Of a stretch of 64,000 nucleotides of DNA, positions 22,759 through 33,125 are shown in pieces. The first letter of the stretch is position 1. Every line of letters starts with the position of its first letter. The DNA is taken from positions 2,728,001 to 2,792,000 of the forward strand of contig VNWV01000002.1 of NCBI GenBank assembly GCA_009801085.1. The letters run 5' to 3'. The stretch is from Lasiodiplodia sp. COLG20 (lineage: Eukaryota > Ascomycota > Dothideomycetes > Botryosphaeriales > Botryosphaeriaceae). The translations under genes were made by a program, and so were the position numbers. The notes beneath the pieces are model-generated. The model was given only the letters and a program-made list of their open reading frames with translations, was not told the DNA's origin and made no database searches.

Positions 22759-24038
22759 CTTGGCGGTGTTGCGCGGATGTGCCGACTTGAAAAGACTTTT
22801 CTCGAGGAATCAAAGATACCCCGCTTTTGAGGTGGAGGGCGACGCTCAGCGAACGCTGTGGTTGAGAGGCGCAGCCTTGGGGAGGAGGTAACTGCGATCA
22901 AGCGACGAGTTTTCAAAGGCCGGGCGTGCCTTTTAAAGCTCGAGGTGATCGAGGACGAGTGTGGAGGGAGAAAGGAAAGGTCGGACAGCAGGTGGGATGA
23001 TGGTTTTGCGCTGGCTGGGCGGCGGTGGGGCTCGCTTAATGCACACGATGCCCAATGGCAGAGCTCGAGCGCGGCAATCCACACAGCCAGCATCTCAAGC
23101 GCCCATCGCCCGCCGCGACGCACCAGAGAACCCCGCCCCCATCGACCCGCACGATTGCCCTCGGAATCCGCTTCTCGTCATCGCATTCCATTGCCAGCGC
23201 CACATCGTCGGGGCCGGGCTTGTCGACTCATAGCTAGGCGTATCGTGGGTGCCGCATCCTGGCGGGGTTTAGGGCCTTAGCTCCGACTGCGGTAACTCTC
23301 ACGGGTTACCGCGCAGATTGAAACCGTGGTCGCCCGGCGAATGGCTCGCAGCTGCGAGCTTATAAGTTCGTCATGCCTGCCATTGACTCATTCCTGTCAT
23401 CGCGGAGTCATACCGCCGCATGTTACCAAGCCACCAAGTTGGTCTTACTGGGAGAGCTCGAGCAGCCAATCAGATGCCATTCTGAGCCATGCCGCTGCCC
23501 AAGAATTCACCACCCCGCTTCACGTGACTGGGTGCTGATTCCTCAGCCTCATTGTTGTGACACAACGAAATCCGCTATCTCTGTTGATTCTGCCTTCCTG
23601 ACCATACACACTAAGCGCTTCTGCCATTTCTCCGCAGCTGGCCGCTTGTAGCGACACCAAATCAGGTGAGCTCGTATCAACTGCCTAGGCGCATCGGGCT
23701 CCAGGCCACAACAAAGCCTAAAAAAAGCTCCAGCTCTCTTATTATGAGGCTGAGGTTCCAGCAGTCTACCCAAGAAAAAAAGAATATAGAAAGCTTATGA
23801 AGCCTAGCAGTCATGACCCGATCAGAAGAATGGCCGAAGGCCTATGTTGGGCGGAAGGTGGACTGATGAGAATCACGCCGATTTGACCGCGCTTGGACCA
23901 ACATTCTGTTAAACACTGCAACTTTATGAATAAATGCTGTTGCTCTCTCTGAATGAGCAGCTAAGTTACTTGATTATGAACACAGAGTTCTAAATTGGCA
24001 TCGTGAAGGCAAAGGAAGTTAGCCTATTGGAGGTGCTA

Positions 24039-24074
<36 letters not shown>

Positions 24075-24138
24075 CACGGCAGATACACGCGACAATGAAC
24101 GTAAGAAGTGGTGAGGTTGACATAATAGAACCCTCTCT
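22759..24138. other. Upstream region of EF-2 and 3' flank of HET gene 2
   Basis: No gene was recognised in 1.4 kb. A CCAAT box occurs near 23465. The segment ends in an AATAAA (23929-23934) about 100 bp before a 34-nt A tract. Confidence 0.5.
24040..24073 (+). repeat. 34-nt poly(A) tract
   Basis: This is an uninterrupted run of A on the plus strand, 66 bp beyond the stop codon of HET gene 2 (minus strand). It could be the tail of an old retroposed sequence or simple slippage. Confidence 0.9.
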
Positions 24139-26722
24139 TCAAACTAGAAGAATCTCCTCCCAACTGACTCCAGGATCACACGAATAGTTGAGTGCATCCC
24201 GGAAGAGCTTCCCATGACCGATGCGCTCCACCAAGGGAAGACTGTGGGAGTTCGAGACGGGCTGAACCAGCAGTACGTTGAAAAGGTGCCCGACTTGTAC
24301 CTGACCTTCGTTCTCATCACTGCCAGACCCACTTTCAGAAACCTCGTCCACCTCAATGATGCTGTCAGCATTAAGTGCTTCGCTATGTGCTCTGTCCTCA
24401 TCTGCTCTACCATCATCACCACCGCGAATCAGGCGTGCGTTTGCCTCGTATGTCTCGATTTTGTATTCCTCGTACTCGTTGTAAAAGGGTAATCCCTCAG
24501 AAAGAACGAGCAGCTGGCATATTCCACTTGAAAACGGCTCCCAATCGTCACAAACCCATATATCTCCAGAGACCACACCATCTTTGTCGTACAGGCCATG
24601 GCACCTAAGGCCTGCACTGGTGGCGAGCTTATCCGGCTCGTAATCGTCGGGAAGATCGCCGAGGCGAAAGTAAGCAGAAATGGTCCAGAAGTGCAGCAGT
24701 GAATCCCGTCCGGGCCTAAGAATCGGAGCATCAGCCGTGCTCTGTTGCAGTCGTGGGAAGATCTCCAAGTCTTTCGGGATCTTCTTTGCGGGTAGAGTTC
24801 GGGTACAGTCAATCCCCGCAAAACGGTTATTACCCCCTGTCAATTCGGATGGAGTTTTGGGAATTGGAATCGGGTTGTCGTTCAGGCTCTCGTAGCGGTA
24901 CCACATAATCCATGTGCAGACTTTGAGCCACTGCTGTAAATCATCGAATGTGTAGTCTCCATCAGAACTGTCTTCTGTCGGCATCCCTAGATGACCCCTT
25001 CGCTCTCCTTCCTTCTCTTGGAATGAAGCGTGTCGCACCAAGCTGTTGCCCTTCCAGCCAGTCCATGACCAGCTTGGGCAATGAGGGCGGCGAGCAACGT
25101 ACCCTTTTGCTTCCCAGAGAAGTGCCCAATCCAACAAAGAGACCGGAAGACCCCAATGGAATGTTGTTTGGAGCACAGTCGATAGGACCTTCGAGACTCC
25201 TTTGAAAGCATTGAGGATGTCGCCGTCGTAACTCAGGTGCCGTGCGCTGTAATGATGAACGAGTGCCATATATTCAACAAAAGCTTTATCGGGAAACGCT
25301 CTCACATAGAGAATGTTGATGCGGTAACCTTCGAAGTCATCGAACCCTTCAGCTGGTACGGCGGGATCGGAAGTAATGTCTTCACGATATGTACCTGTCG
25401 AGCACTGCCATATCGCCTGACCGCCAACCAAGAACAAAATCCGATTGCTGAGATGGCGCTCCTGAAATCTACGGTGTTACACATCAGCCAACCGAATATC
25501 GCGAAAGATGTGGTTCTTTCTTACGTCCATGCACGCGTATCATAGACTGAATTGGAAAGGTAGTCATCCAATTGAGTGGTAGCCAGGAGCTTCACACCCT
25601 TTACAACCTCTATGTTTTGCTTCTCATTTCTACTACCTGAACGCACACCACTGAGTCCGGAATTCGCATCATTTCCAGAAGCAGCAATGACAGTGAATAG
25701 TGAGCGAGAATATCTACAAGATATCAGTTACCGAGTGTAGTAATGAATTTTTTGACCTACATCACATCCATTGCATCGATAGCGGCAGATTTTGTATCGG
25801 AATCATCCTGCACAATGCAGAGGCTATCAATCCATAGATAGCGGAATGAAAGTCTTGAGACTAGGAGCATGGCATCCCGAATTGTGGCCGGTATCTCTTC
25901 CTCCAGATCTGACAACGCGCCGCGTTCTCGCAATCTCGAGATGTTCTTCGATGTCGTTAGGAAAGTGTTCTTGGTTCCCCAAACATACGATAATGCTATG
26001 TACTCGGTGTGGCTTGATGCGTCCACAATGCACATGTCCTGCACATCGATCAGTTTAAAATGGTCAATCTGGCCCGCTTCTCCCTCTGACGGCAGGATAG
26101 TCTCATCGTCGCCCAAATGGATCTTGCGGCATTGGAAGATCCAGCTCTTCACTAGGTCGAAGTCGATATGATCCTGCTTCCACTCTCTACCGAGGAAAGG
26201 CTTTTCTGAGTCGGGAATCGTGGTTATAAGATCTGAATCGTTCATCGGGTCCATCCACGGCTCTACCCTTACACGTATACAGCGCGTGACAGGAAGAGAG
26301 TCATGTGGAATCGTGTTGTAGTTCTTGGGGTCAAATTTCCACGTATCCTTATACTTTCCCCAGTAGTCAAAGTTGGATTCCCACAAGTCCTTGATCTCTT
26401 GCCAGTTTCCGAGGTCGTAATTCCACGTATCCCCAGTAGGCTTGAAGATTGTTTTGTCATCCTCCCAATCAAGGTAGCATTGAATGGTCCTGGCAGTTTC
26501 ACCTGGCAGTTCAGTGCTCCTCGCACCTATTGCCGAAAGAGCCAGCCTACACAACGGACAGTTTTGCCTCTCGATAATATCCGAAAGCGTTCCCAAGTGG
26601 AATTCTTCTGCTAAGTCGGGGGCGTCGTCGCCGGATCCGTATTCGAAGTACGAGCCGCGTAGGTCGAAGTTCTGGCAGGTCTGACAAAGACCGGAAGCGC
26701 CGCTAGCCATTTCGTGGTCCAT
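24139..26722 (-). CDS. HET-domain protein 2
   Basis: Exons 26722-25761, 25713-25525 and 25468-24139 join in phase to 826 residues. The N-terminus has paired cysteines LCQTCQNFD and, about 40 residues on, NCPLC, a common small metal-binding lead to HET proteins. The HET domain follows: YIALSYVWGTKNTFLTTS, FRYLWIDSLCIVQDD, then across intron 1 SRSLFTVIAASGND, and across intron 2 TRAWTFQERHLSNRILF. Downstream are ARHLSYDGDILNAFKGV and PSWSWTGWKG, also typical. The acidic segment near the C-terminus is probably disordered. The proposed role is nonself-triggered cell death; no partner gene is adjacent. It is unrelated in detail to the HET gene at 1875-4324. Confidence 0.9.
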
Positions 26723-27263
26723 CGAGGTGTCTGTTCACGATCAGATAGATATACGGAGGTGCTGTGGTTGGACTCTCAGGGTTGCAAAGGGAGAAAGATG
26801 ATGGAAGAGGAGAGGTGGACTGCGCAAGGCTGATCAGATCGCAAAGCAACCGTTTCGTTCTTCAGCTCCAGCTGACAACTCCTGAATTAGGCGAGAGCTG
26901 ACAAGGCTGCTTTCCAGAGGGGCTTGTGAAACATCAACCCTGTTTCCTCGATATTCTTTTCCCCTCTTTTCTTTCTTTTTTCTTTTACACTTTGATGTGT
27001 CATCAACGATTTAAACGTAGAATCGAGATCTAAAATCAGCGTAAAACGATGTATTCCAATAATATCCGGAAGCCAGTCGAAACTCACCCAGCTCACAATA
27101 AGGCTTACGCTATCTAGAGCAGTATCCACTCCTCCGTAAAGACGATAGTTCCATAGGTCGTTGTATTGTCCTGCAATAGGGATCGTTCTGTCGGAACACA
27201 CACACGCAATCAACTAATGTTTATCACGCCGCCTGAAGTAGTACTCGCTGTTCAGTACAGAAT
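26723..27263. other. Intergenic
   Basis: This holds the promoter of HET gene 2 and the 3' flank of the acyl-CoA ligase gene. It contains a T/C-rich stretch near 26940-26990. No gene was recognised. Confidence 0.55.
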
Positions 27264-29313
27264 TCAGAGCTTTGACTCTTTTCCCATCTCCCGCTTCGCC
27301 ATTTCTCTCAGAACTCTCTTCAAAATCTTTCCACTTGCCGTCTTTGGAATCACGTCCAAAAACACCACACCCCCATCCAAGCACTTATATTTCGCCAACC
27401 GCTCACTAACCCATTGTTTAACATCGCTCGCAGTCAAACTTGCCCCAGCCCTCTTCATAATGTATGCCCGAGGGACTTCGGATTGTGTCGCAGTGTCGAA
27501 CACTCCAATGACCGCTGCATCCAGCACGTCGGGATGCGCCAGCAGTACTCCCTCGACTTCTGGCGGCGCAACCTGGAAGCCACGAACTTTGATAAGTTCC
27601 TGCCCCGTATTAGTACATCCTCATGAGCTCTTCTCCCCTTTCTCAAAAAGTAAAAAAGAGAACGCAGTAAAGGGGGGAGCAAAGCAACCGGAGCAGCGAC
27701 ATACCTTCTTCCTGTCCACAATCCAAAACATAGGACCCTTCCCATCATCCTTATCCACAGCCTCAACCACATCCCCGGTGTGGAAAAATCCCTCTTCATC
27801 CCACTCCGCCCTGCTCACTCCACCCTTCTCAACATCAACATACCCCATCACAACCGTCGGACCCCTCACGCAAATCTCCCCCCTCACCACCCTCCCCTTC
27901 CCCTCCACCACAACCCCCTCACCCACCTCCTTCCCGTCATCATCCACCACCTTCACATCCAACCCAGCCAACGGCCTCCCCACCGCGCCCGACGGGCCGT
28001 CATCCCTCTCCCCCGGCGCAAACTGCGTCACCACGCACGCCGTCTCCGTCATGCCCCAAACCTGCGTAATCACTGCCTGGCCCTCCGCACCGCCCTCATC
28101 CACCTTCCGATCCAGCAGCGCCTGCAGCCGCGCCTGCACCCCCGCCGACAGCGGCGCGGCGCCGCAGCGAATCCAGCGCACGCTGGCCAAGGAGCAGCGC
28201 GGGTCCGCCAGCATCTGCGGCGGCAGGTTGACGAGGGCGAGCACGCAGGGCGGCACGACGATGACGTCGGTGATGGCGTGGGCGCAGATGGCGCGCAGTA
28301 CGGCGGCCGGGTCGAAGCGCGGCAGCACGTACGTCGTGTCGCCCGAGCGCAGCGTGCCGACGTGCAGCGACGGCGCGATGGCGGCGTGGAAGGGCGGCAG
28401 GAAGCTGATGCGGCGCACGTGCGGCCGCCACGGCGGCGCCGACGAGAGGTGCTGGTTGCGCGCGGAGGGCGAGACGTGGTAGAAGGCGAGCGTGTGCTGG
28501 GCGATCAGGTTGGCGTGCGTGAGGGGCACGGGCTTGGGGAGGCCCGAGGTGCCGGAGCTGAAGAGGAGCATGGCGGTGGTGGAGGCGTTGGCGGCGGTGG
28601 AGGAGGAGGAGGACGGGGAGGAGGAGGAGGGCGCGTGGAGACGGTGCCAGTCCTGCGAGCCATGCTGGAGGAGGGCACGCCAGGACGGGTGCGAGGTGGT
28701 GCTGGCCTCAGTGGGAGTGGAGAGTGGGACGTGGTGGTCGAATATGAGGACGCGAGGCTGATGGACGTCTTGCTGAGCGAGCAGATTCTTGCCGTAAGGG
28801 GTGGCGAGAATTGCAGGGAGGAGGTCTGGCTCGCTGATGACCATCTGGACACGAGAGGCACGTAGATGGTGCTCAAGCTCAAAGGGAGTGTAGCCAGGGT
28901 TGGTGCCAGTAAAGACACATCCGGCGGCTATAATACCGAGAACGAGGACGGAGTAGTATATCTGAATTCGCCAAGAGATGTTCAGTCAGGATGTGCCGTG
29001 GCGGAGGAATAACAAGAGCAGACTTACATCACTGAACGAAGTAATGCAGACTGTATCACCAGGCTTGAGCCCCGCTTTCTTGAAGCCAGCAACAAGCTGC
29101 CTGATTATGGCGCGGGTCTCTTTGGCTGAAACCGAACGTGAGGGGTCCAACGCATCGACCCAGAGCTGCCACACTTTTTGTCAGATTCTCCAGACTTAAG
29201 TTGAAGAACGAGGAACGCACGAGCTTATCCTGGTCATATTCCCCATCGTCAAGGCCCCAGGACAGAATGTCTTTTGTGCTGATCTCGGGATATTCGGGAG
29301 AAAGGTATGGCAT
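27264..29313 (-). CDS. Peroxisomal AMP-forming acyl/aryl-CoA ligase (4-coumarate-CoA ligase-like)
   Basis: Exons 29313-29221, 29165-29028, 28961-27705 and 27599-27264 join in phase to 607 residues. The enzyme would activate a carboxylic acid with ATP and CoA. The P-loop-like motif LLFSSGTSGLPKP sits at about residues 209-221. QVWGMTETACVV is the acyl-adenylate motif A5 region and FFHTGDVVE the A7/A8 hinge. IVDRKKELIKVRGFQVAP spans the last intron, and PKTASGKILKR carries the catalytic Lys. The protein ends in SKL, a canonical peroxisomal signal (PTS1). A Ser/Pro run (SSSSPSSSSSTAANAS) is inserted just before the P-loop. The substrate cannot be told from sequence; aromatic or medium-chain acids are typical of this class. 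Confidence 0.92.
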
Positions 29314-30090
29314 TGTTGGAGTAGGAAATCTACAATCGAGGGCTTGAGTAGGAAGAAGGGAAGAAAGTGTCAGATAGCTGACTACTTTTTCTCACCGAGC
29401 TCCGACTCTGATATACTGTTTGCATATCGGCCCCCGTACCATTTAAGTGATCGTCGCAGAATCCCAGTTGGAGGGGTAAGCACTAGGCGACAGGCTAAGC
29501 TTTATCTGCCGTGTGGCCCCTCAAGCTAAGCACATCCAAGCTTATCTTGCAGACATTTCCGGGTTACATCGAGGGAATAAGATATTAGAGAGTGGGTTTA
29601 GAAGGCCTTGAGACTAGGTGGCTCGGCAATTGGTTCCCACTTGGGTAATACGTGTGGAGAAATCAGGCACTGTCGTGGATGCATCCACTCTCCAAACCAC
29701 GTGTTGATAAAGGGTCAGTGTAGTTCCTGTTTCGCGATTTTATCCGAGCGGTGGCTGTAAGCTGACAGCCACGTATGCGATGGCGAGATGAACTGAATGC
29801 TGTTTTTGCCAAAGCCCGAGGAGGCGTTTGAGAGATGGCTTTGATCAGCACGATAATTACACCAATCATGGCACCAGAAAGTTCGAGTGGTTTGGTGTAG
29901 CCTGTCAATCGTAATCCAATTCAATCCAAAAGCTGCAGTGGTGGATATCAAATGCTCCCCCTCGCAAAAGTAATGCCCCATCTGTCGTGTACCTAAGAAA
30001 ATCATACTTCCCCGAATCTAGCAGAATTGTCTGACTCAATGTTTGTTGTTTTTATTGTCGTTATGTTTTCGCACGTAGACGCCTCTTTTC
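29314..30090. other. Intergenic
   Basis: This is the promoter of the ligase and the 3' flank of the macro-domain gene. Nothing further was recognised. Confidence 0.55.
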
Positions 30091-30991
30091 CTAATCTTCA
30101 CCGGCATCTTCGACGGTTGCGGGCTTGGCCTCTGTGACCTTTGATGTAGTGTGTTCAGTCTTCTGTCTCTTGATGTCAGGTGATCCATCAAGTTTAGGTT
30201 CAGCGGTGGGAGGGTCGGGCAAACGCTTCGCCAGGTTCTCAGCTTCCGTCTCGGTCTCCTTGCCTTGCTCGGTGTTCTCGGCGGGAGGGAAGTACTTCCT
30301 ACAGCGTAGCATCCAGCATTAGCATGGAAAGTCCGACTAACACATCGCTATGGAAAGATACTTACGGCAGCACCCTCAGGTAGGCATCCTCGTCCTTCTC
30401 CAGGAAATTGCAAAACACAATCCTGTCCAACACATCTCCTTCTTGCTCGTCCAACCACGCCCGCACCTCACTCGTCGCCGCCTCGGCCGCCTCGCCGCTG
30501 GGGTATCCATAAATGCCCGTACTCAGCGCGCTGAACGCCACGCTCTTGCACCCGTTCTGCTTCGCCAGGTCCAAGCTCGTGCGATAGCATCCGCGCAGCA
30601 AGTGCTCGTGGCGACCCCTCATCTTCTCGAGCGCATACACCGGGCCGACGGCGTGAATGACGTGCTTGGCAGGCAGCCTGTAGCCCTTCGTGATCTTAGC
30701 CGAGCCGGTGTCGCAGCCGTCCAGCATGGCGCACTCGTCGAGCAGGTCGGGGCCGGCGGCGCGGTGGATGGCGCCGTCGACACCGCCGCCGCCCAGCAGC
30801 GACTCGTTGGCGGCGTTGACGATGGCGTCGACGCCCAGCGTCGTGATGTCGGTGCGGATCAGCGCGATGCGCGCGTTGTGCGAGGCGTTGGGCGGAGCGG
30901 CGGCGGCGGGGAGCGGGGCAGCTAGCTTCTTGCTGGCGTAGAGGGCGGCTATGGTGGGAATGTCGGCGAGCGGTACGACTTTGGAGGCCAT
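30091..30991 (-). CDS. Macro-domain protein (ADP-ribose / O-acetyl-ADP-ribose hydrolase type)
   Basis: Exons 30991-30366 and 30298-30091 give 277 residues. I chose the ATG at 30991 for its ACCAAAATGG context; another in-frame ATG lies 18 nt upstream. The macro domain spans about residues 38-210. It has [20 protein letters not shown], then [19 protein letters not shown] (the Asn and glycine-rich catalytic loop of MacroD-type enzymes), [10 protein letters not shown] and [12 protein letters not shown]. MacroD-type proteins remove ADP-ribose from acidic residues and deacetylate O-acetyl-ADP-ribose. The second exon encodes a charged tail with a possible nuclear signal (DIKRQKTEH). It is divergent from no other gene; the methyltransferase upstream runs in the same direction. 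Confidence 0.93.
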
Positions 30992-31270
30992 TTTGGTGAG
31001 CAGTGGCATGAGCCGGTTGCGATTGATCGGTCGGGAGGCTGGGTGATGCAGAGGCTCGTGTGGCGGCAAAGATTTTGATTTATCAAGGGCGGGTGAGGAA
31101 TCGGAAGCAGCTTGAAGCTGTGCAGAGGAGCTTGGGCCACACCGGTGATGCAACCAGAGATCAGCTGCGCTGCTGCGTGGTGAAAAGGCAGGGATTGGAT
31201 GTTTCGGTCTGAACAGCTTTATATTTCTATACAAGACTGGTCTGTTGGGTCGGGCCACGTGTGAATGACC

Positions 31271-32488
31271 CTATTTTCTCCTCGCAAACACAAAGAGCGC
31301 CTCGTCCTTTCCTGCAAAACTCGGCAGCGGCACCTGTCCGACGCGCTCAAACTCCTTCCTCTCCCTCTCCATCCAGTCTGCAATTGTCTCGTCCTTGAAG
31401 CCAGTAAACCCATTTCCATTCTGCGTCCCAGCCACGACCACGTAGTCGCCCTGGTACGCCCTTAGCACTTTCCCGGTGAAATCCGCGCCGACCTGCGGAT
31501 ACACCAGCAGCAGCACCGCTTCCTTCGCGCCGCCCTGCTTCTCCAAGAACTTCACTCCGTCCGCCCATACCGTATCGCCAATCCACATTGTCCGCCATTC
31601 GCTGTGCGCATTATCCACCGCCGTGACCTTGCACCCGGCTGCGCGACGTAGCAGCATCGCCCAGTACCCGTTGCCGGATCCGATCTCGACGACCTCGCGG
31701 CCGGGCCAGCCCTTGGGCTTGGGCTGCGGCGGTGCATGCTGCGTCAGCTGCACTACCACCGACAGCGCGTCCCACGTCGGCACGATGCAGCCAAAGTGGT
31801 GGTAGAAGACGGGCAACACGTGGTGCGAGATGCGCGTCTTGGCCGTGTTTGGCACCGGGCCCGCCCACTCGAGGTTGCGGCACGACCACGCCCAGTAATC
31901 ATAGTATGGGTTCACGAGCGGTTGTTTGCGCTTGTTCGGCAGCGTGAGCGGAGCGGGCGAGGACTCGGCGGACGCGAGGTGGAATTGCGACTGTAGGTGC
32001 GCGGCGATGGCGGCGCGAAGCGAGTCTTTCTTCGCATTCGAGGCAAGACCGCGCAGGGCCGAGGCAGTCGAGGTACTTGGCGAAAAGATGTTCGTGTATG
32101 CGGCTATGTCTGTCTCAGGAGGAGGCGGGATCTACACGGACAAAGAGCTTAGGATGAGCGCTGACCTCTCGAGCAGCAGGTCCCGGTTCTTGTCGCAAAG
32201 GCCTTGATACGGTTGGCTTACTGGTTTATCTTCATCGTCGACGTACCAGCCATGCAGGCCGTGTTGGCCGCCGAAGCCAATGGCATGTTGTACCTGGTCT
32301 AGTGTGACTTCTGCGATGGCGCGATAGACGTAGCTATCCTTCGGCGGGAGATCAAAGGCTTTTGTAAGGGATCCGCGGAGATCGTCATCTTGAGGAAGTA
32401 GTTCCGGGTTCCATGAGGACAGGAACTCCTCAGGGTCGAACGGTGAACGAGAGCCGACTGTTTGCGGCTTGGTAGGTGCGGGCGGCAT
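31271..32488 (-). CDS. SAM-dependent methyltransferase-like protein (fungal family, unknown substrate)
   Basis: Exons 32488-32222 and 32131-31271 join in phase to 375 residues. The intron is 90 bp (GTAAGC donor, CCTAAGC branch, GTGTAG acceptor). Exons and intron share one frame, and the only stop in it is the acceptor TAG, so intron retention would add 29 residues and then stop. The middle has NPYYDYWAWSCRNLEWAGP, a block I recall from uncharacterised fungal proteins. Then comes the SAM-binding glycine loop REVVEIGSGNGYWAMLLRR, followed by KVTAVDNAHSEW (acidic ribose-binding end of beta-2) and AVLLLVYPQV. The substrate is unknown. The 5' end is 638 bp from the Zn2Cys6 gene, which diverges from it. 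Confidence 0.82.
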
Positions 32489-32855
32489 TGTTTGGTGTTG
32501 AGTAAATCACAGAGCGGGGCAGCCGATCCGATGACGTCCCTCACTGCCCGCGGGAATCTGTCAACAACACAACCTTTTCTTCCGAAAGTATTAGCACCTC
32601 CACGTATGAAGATTACGGCACGGAACGACTTTTTGACCCTGGATTATTACAAGAGACATGACTGTCATACGTATTTCTGCAAAATTCCTGAGTTGATGTT
32701 TTGCTCGGCCCAAGAGAGCGTACTTTACACCATACCTGCGCATCTAATTGTAACACGGATCATCAGATCCTCCAACAGGTCGACAGGCCATCTCCTGCAG
32801 TCGACATGATGCGGTTGACCATTTCAAGCGTCGAGAAGTGGGGTGAAGCAACAGC

Positions 32856-32865
32856 TCGGCGCCGA
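32856..32865. promoter_or_regulatory. Candidate zinc-cluster operator TCGGCGCCGA, site 1
   Basis: This is a perfect 10-bp palindrome containing CGG-N2-CCG, 270 bp upstream of the regulator's start codon. The same palindrome recurs in other promoters of the cluster. Binding is inferred. Confidence 0.6.
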
Positions 32866-32895
32866 TTACCAGATTGAACAAACAGCGAATACTTG

Positions 32896-32905
32896 TCGGC
32901 GCCGA
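32896..32905. promoter_or_regulatory. Candidate zinc-cluster operator TCGGCGCCGA, site 2
   Basis: This is an identical palindrome exactly 40 bp after site 1, about four helical turns, so both would lie on the same DNA face. The arrangement suggests autoregulation of the adjacent Zn2Cys6 gene. Confidence 0.6.
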
Positions 32906-33125
32906 AGGATGAAATCGGTAAGTCGAAGGACAGGCCGGCTCGAGTCATGAAGTCTGATGTCATACCAAGGAAGTCTTTGAGTGTATTCCTCTCACACACT
33001 CACCCCACCCAGATTCGGATGCTTGCCGTTTCCACACATAAGCAATCACATTCCCCTTGCCATCAAGAGGGCTGGACGTGCACGGCGAGCTTCAGGGCCC
33101 TGATGACCTCGAAGACGCCGAGAGC

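Larger units (their letters stand above)
32489..33125. other. Divergent promoter region, methyltransferase / Zn2Cys6 regulator
   Basis: The region contains two copies of the palindrome TCGGCGCCGA 40 bp apart, listed separately. An ATG followed by a good GTAAGT donor near 32910-32920 could mark an upstream noncoding or coding exon of the regulator, but I could not join it in frame with confidence. Confidence 0.6.

Noticed and set aside
13691..28440. Further CGGCGCCG cores as operator sites (about 13690, 15220, 28150, 28430)
   Set aside because: They lie in coding GC-rich sequence and lack the flanking T and A of the cluster palindrome.
27780..28865. 361-codon plus-strand frame
   Set aside because: The His/Arg/Gly-rich translation is antisense to the acyl-CoA ligase, whose motifs are unambiguous on the minus strand.
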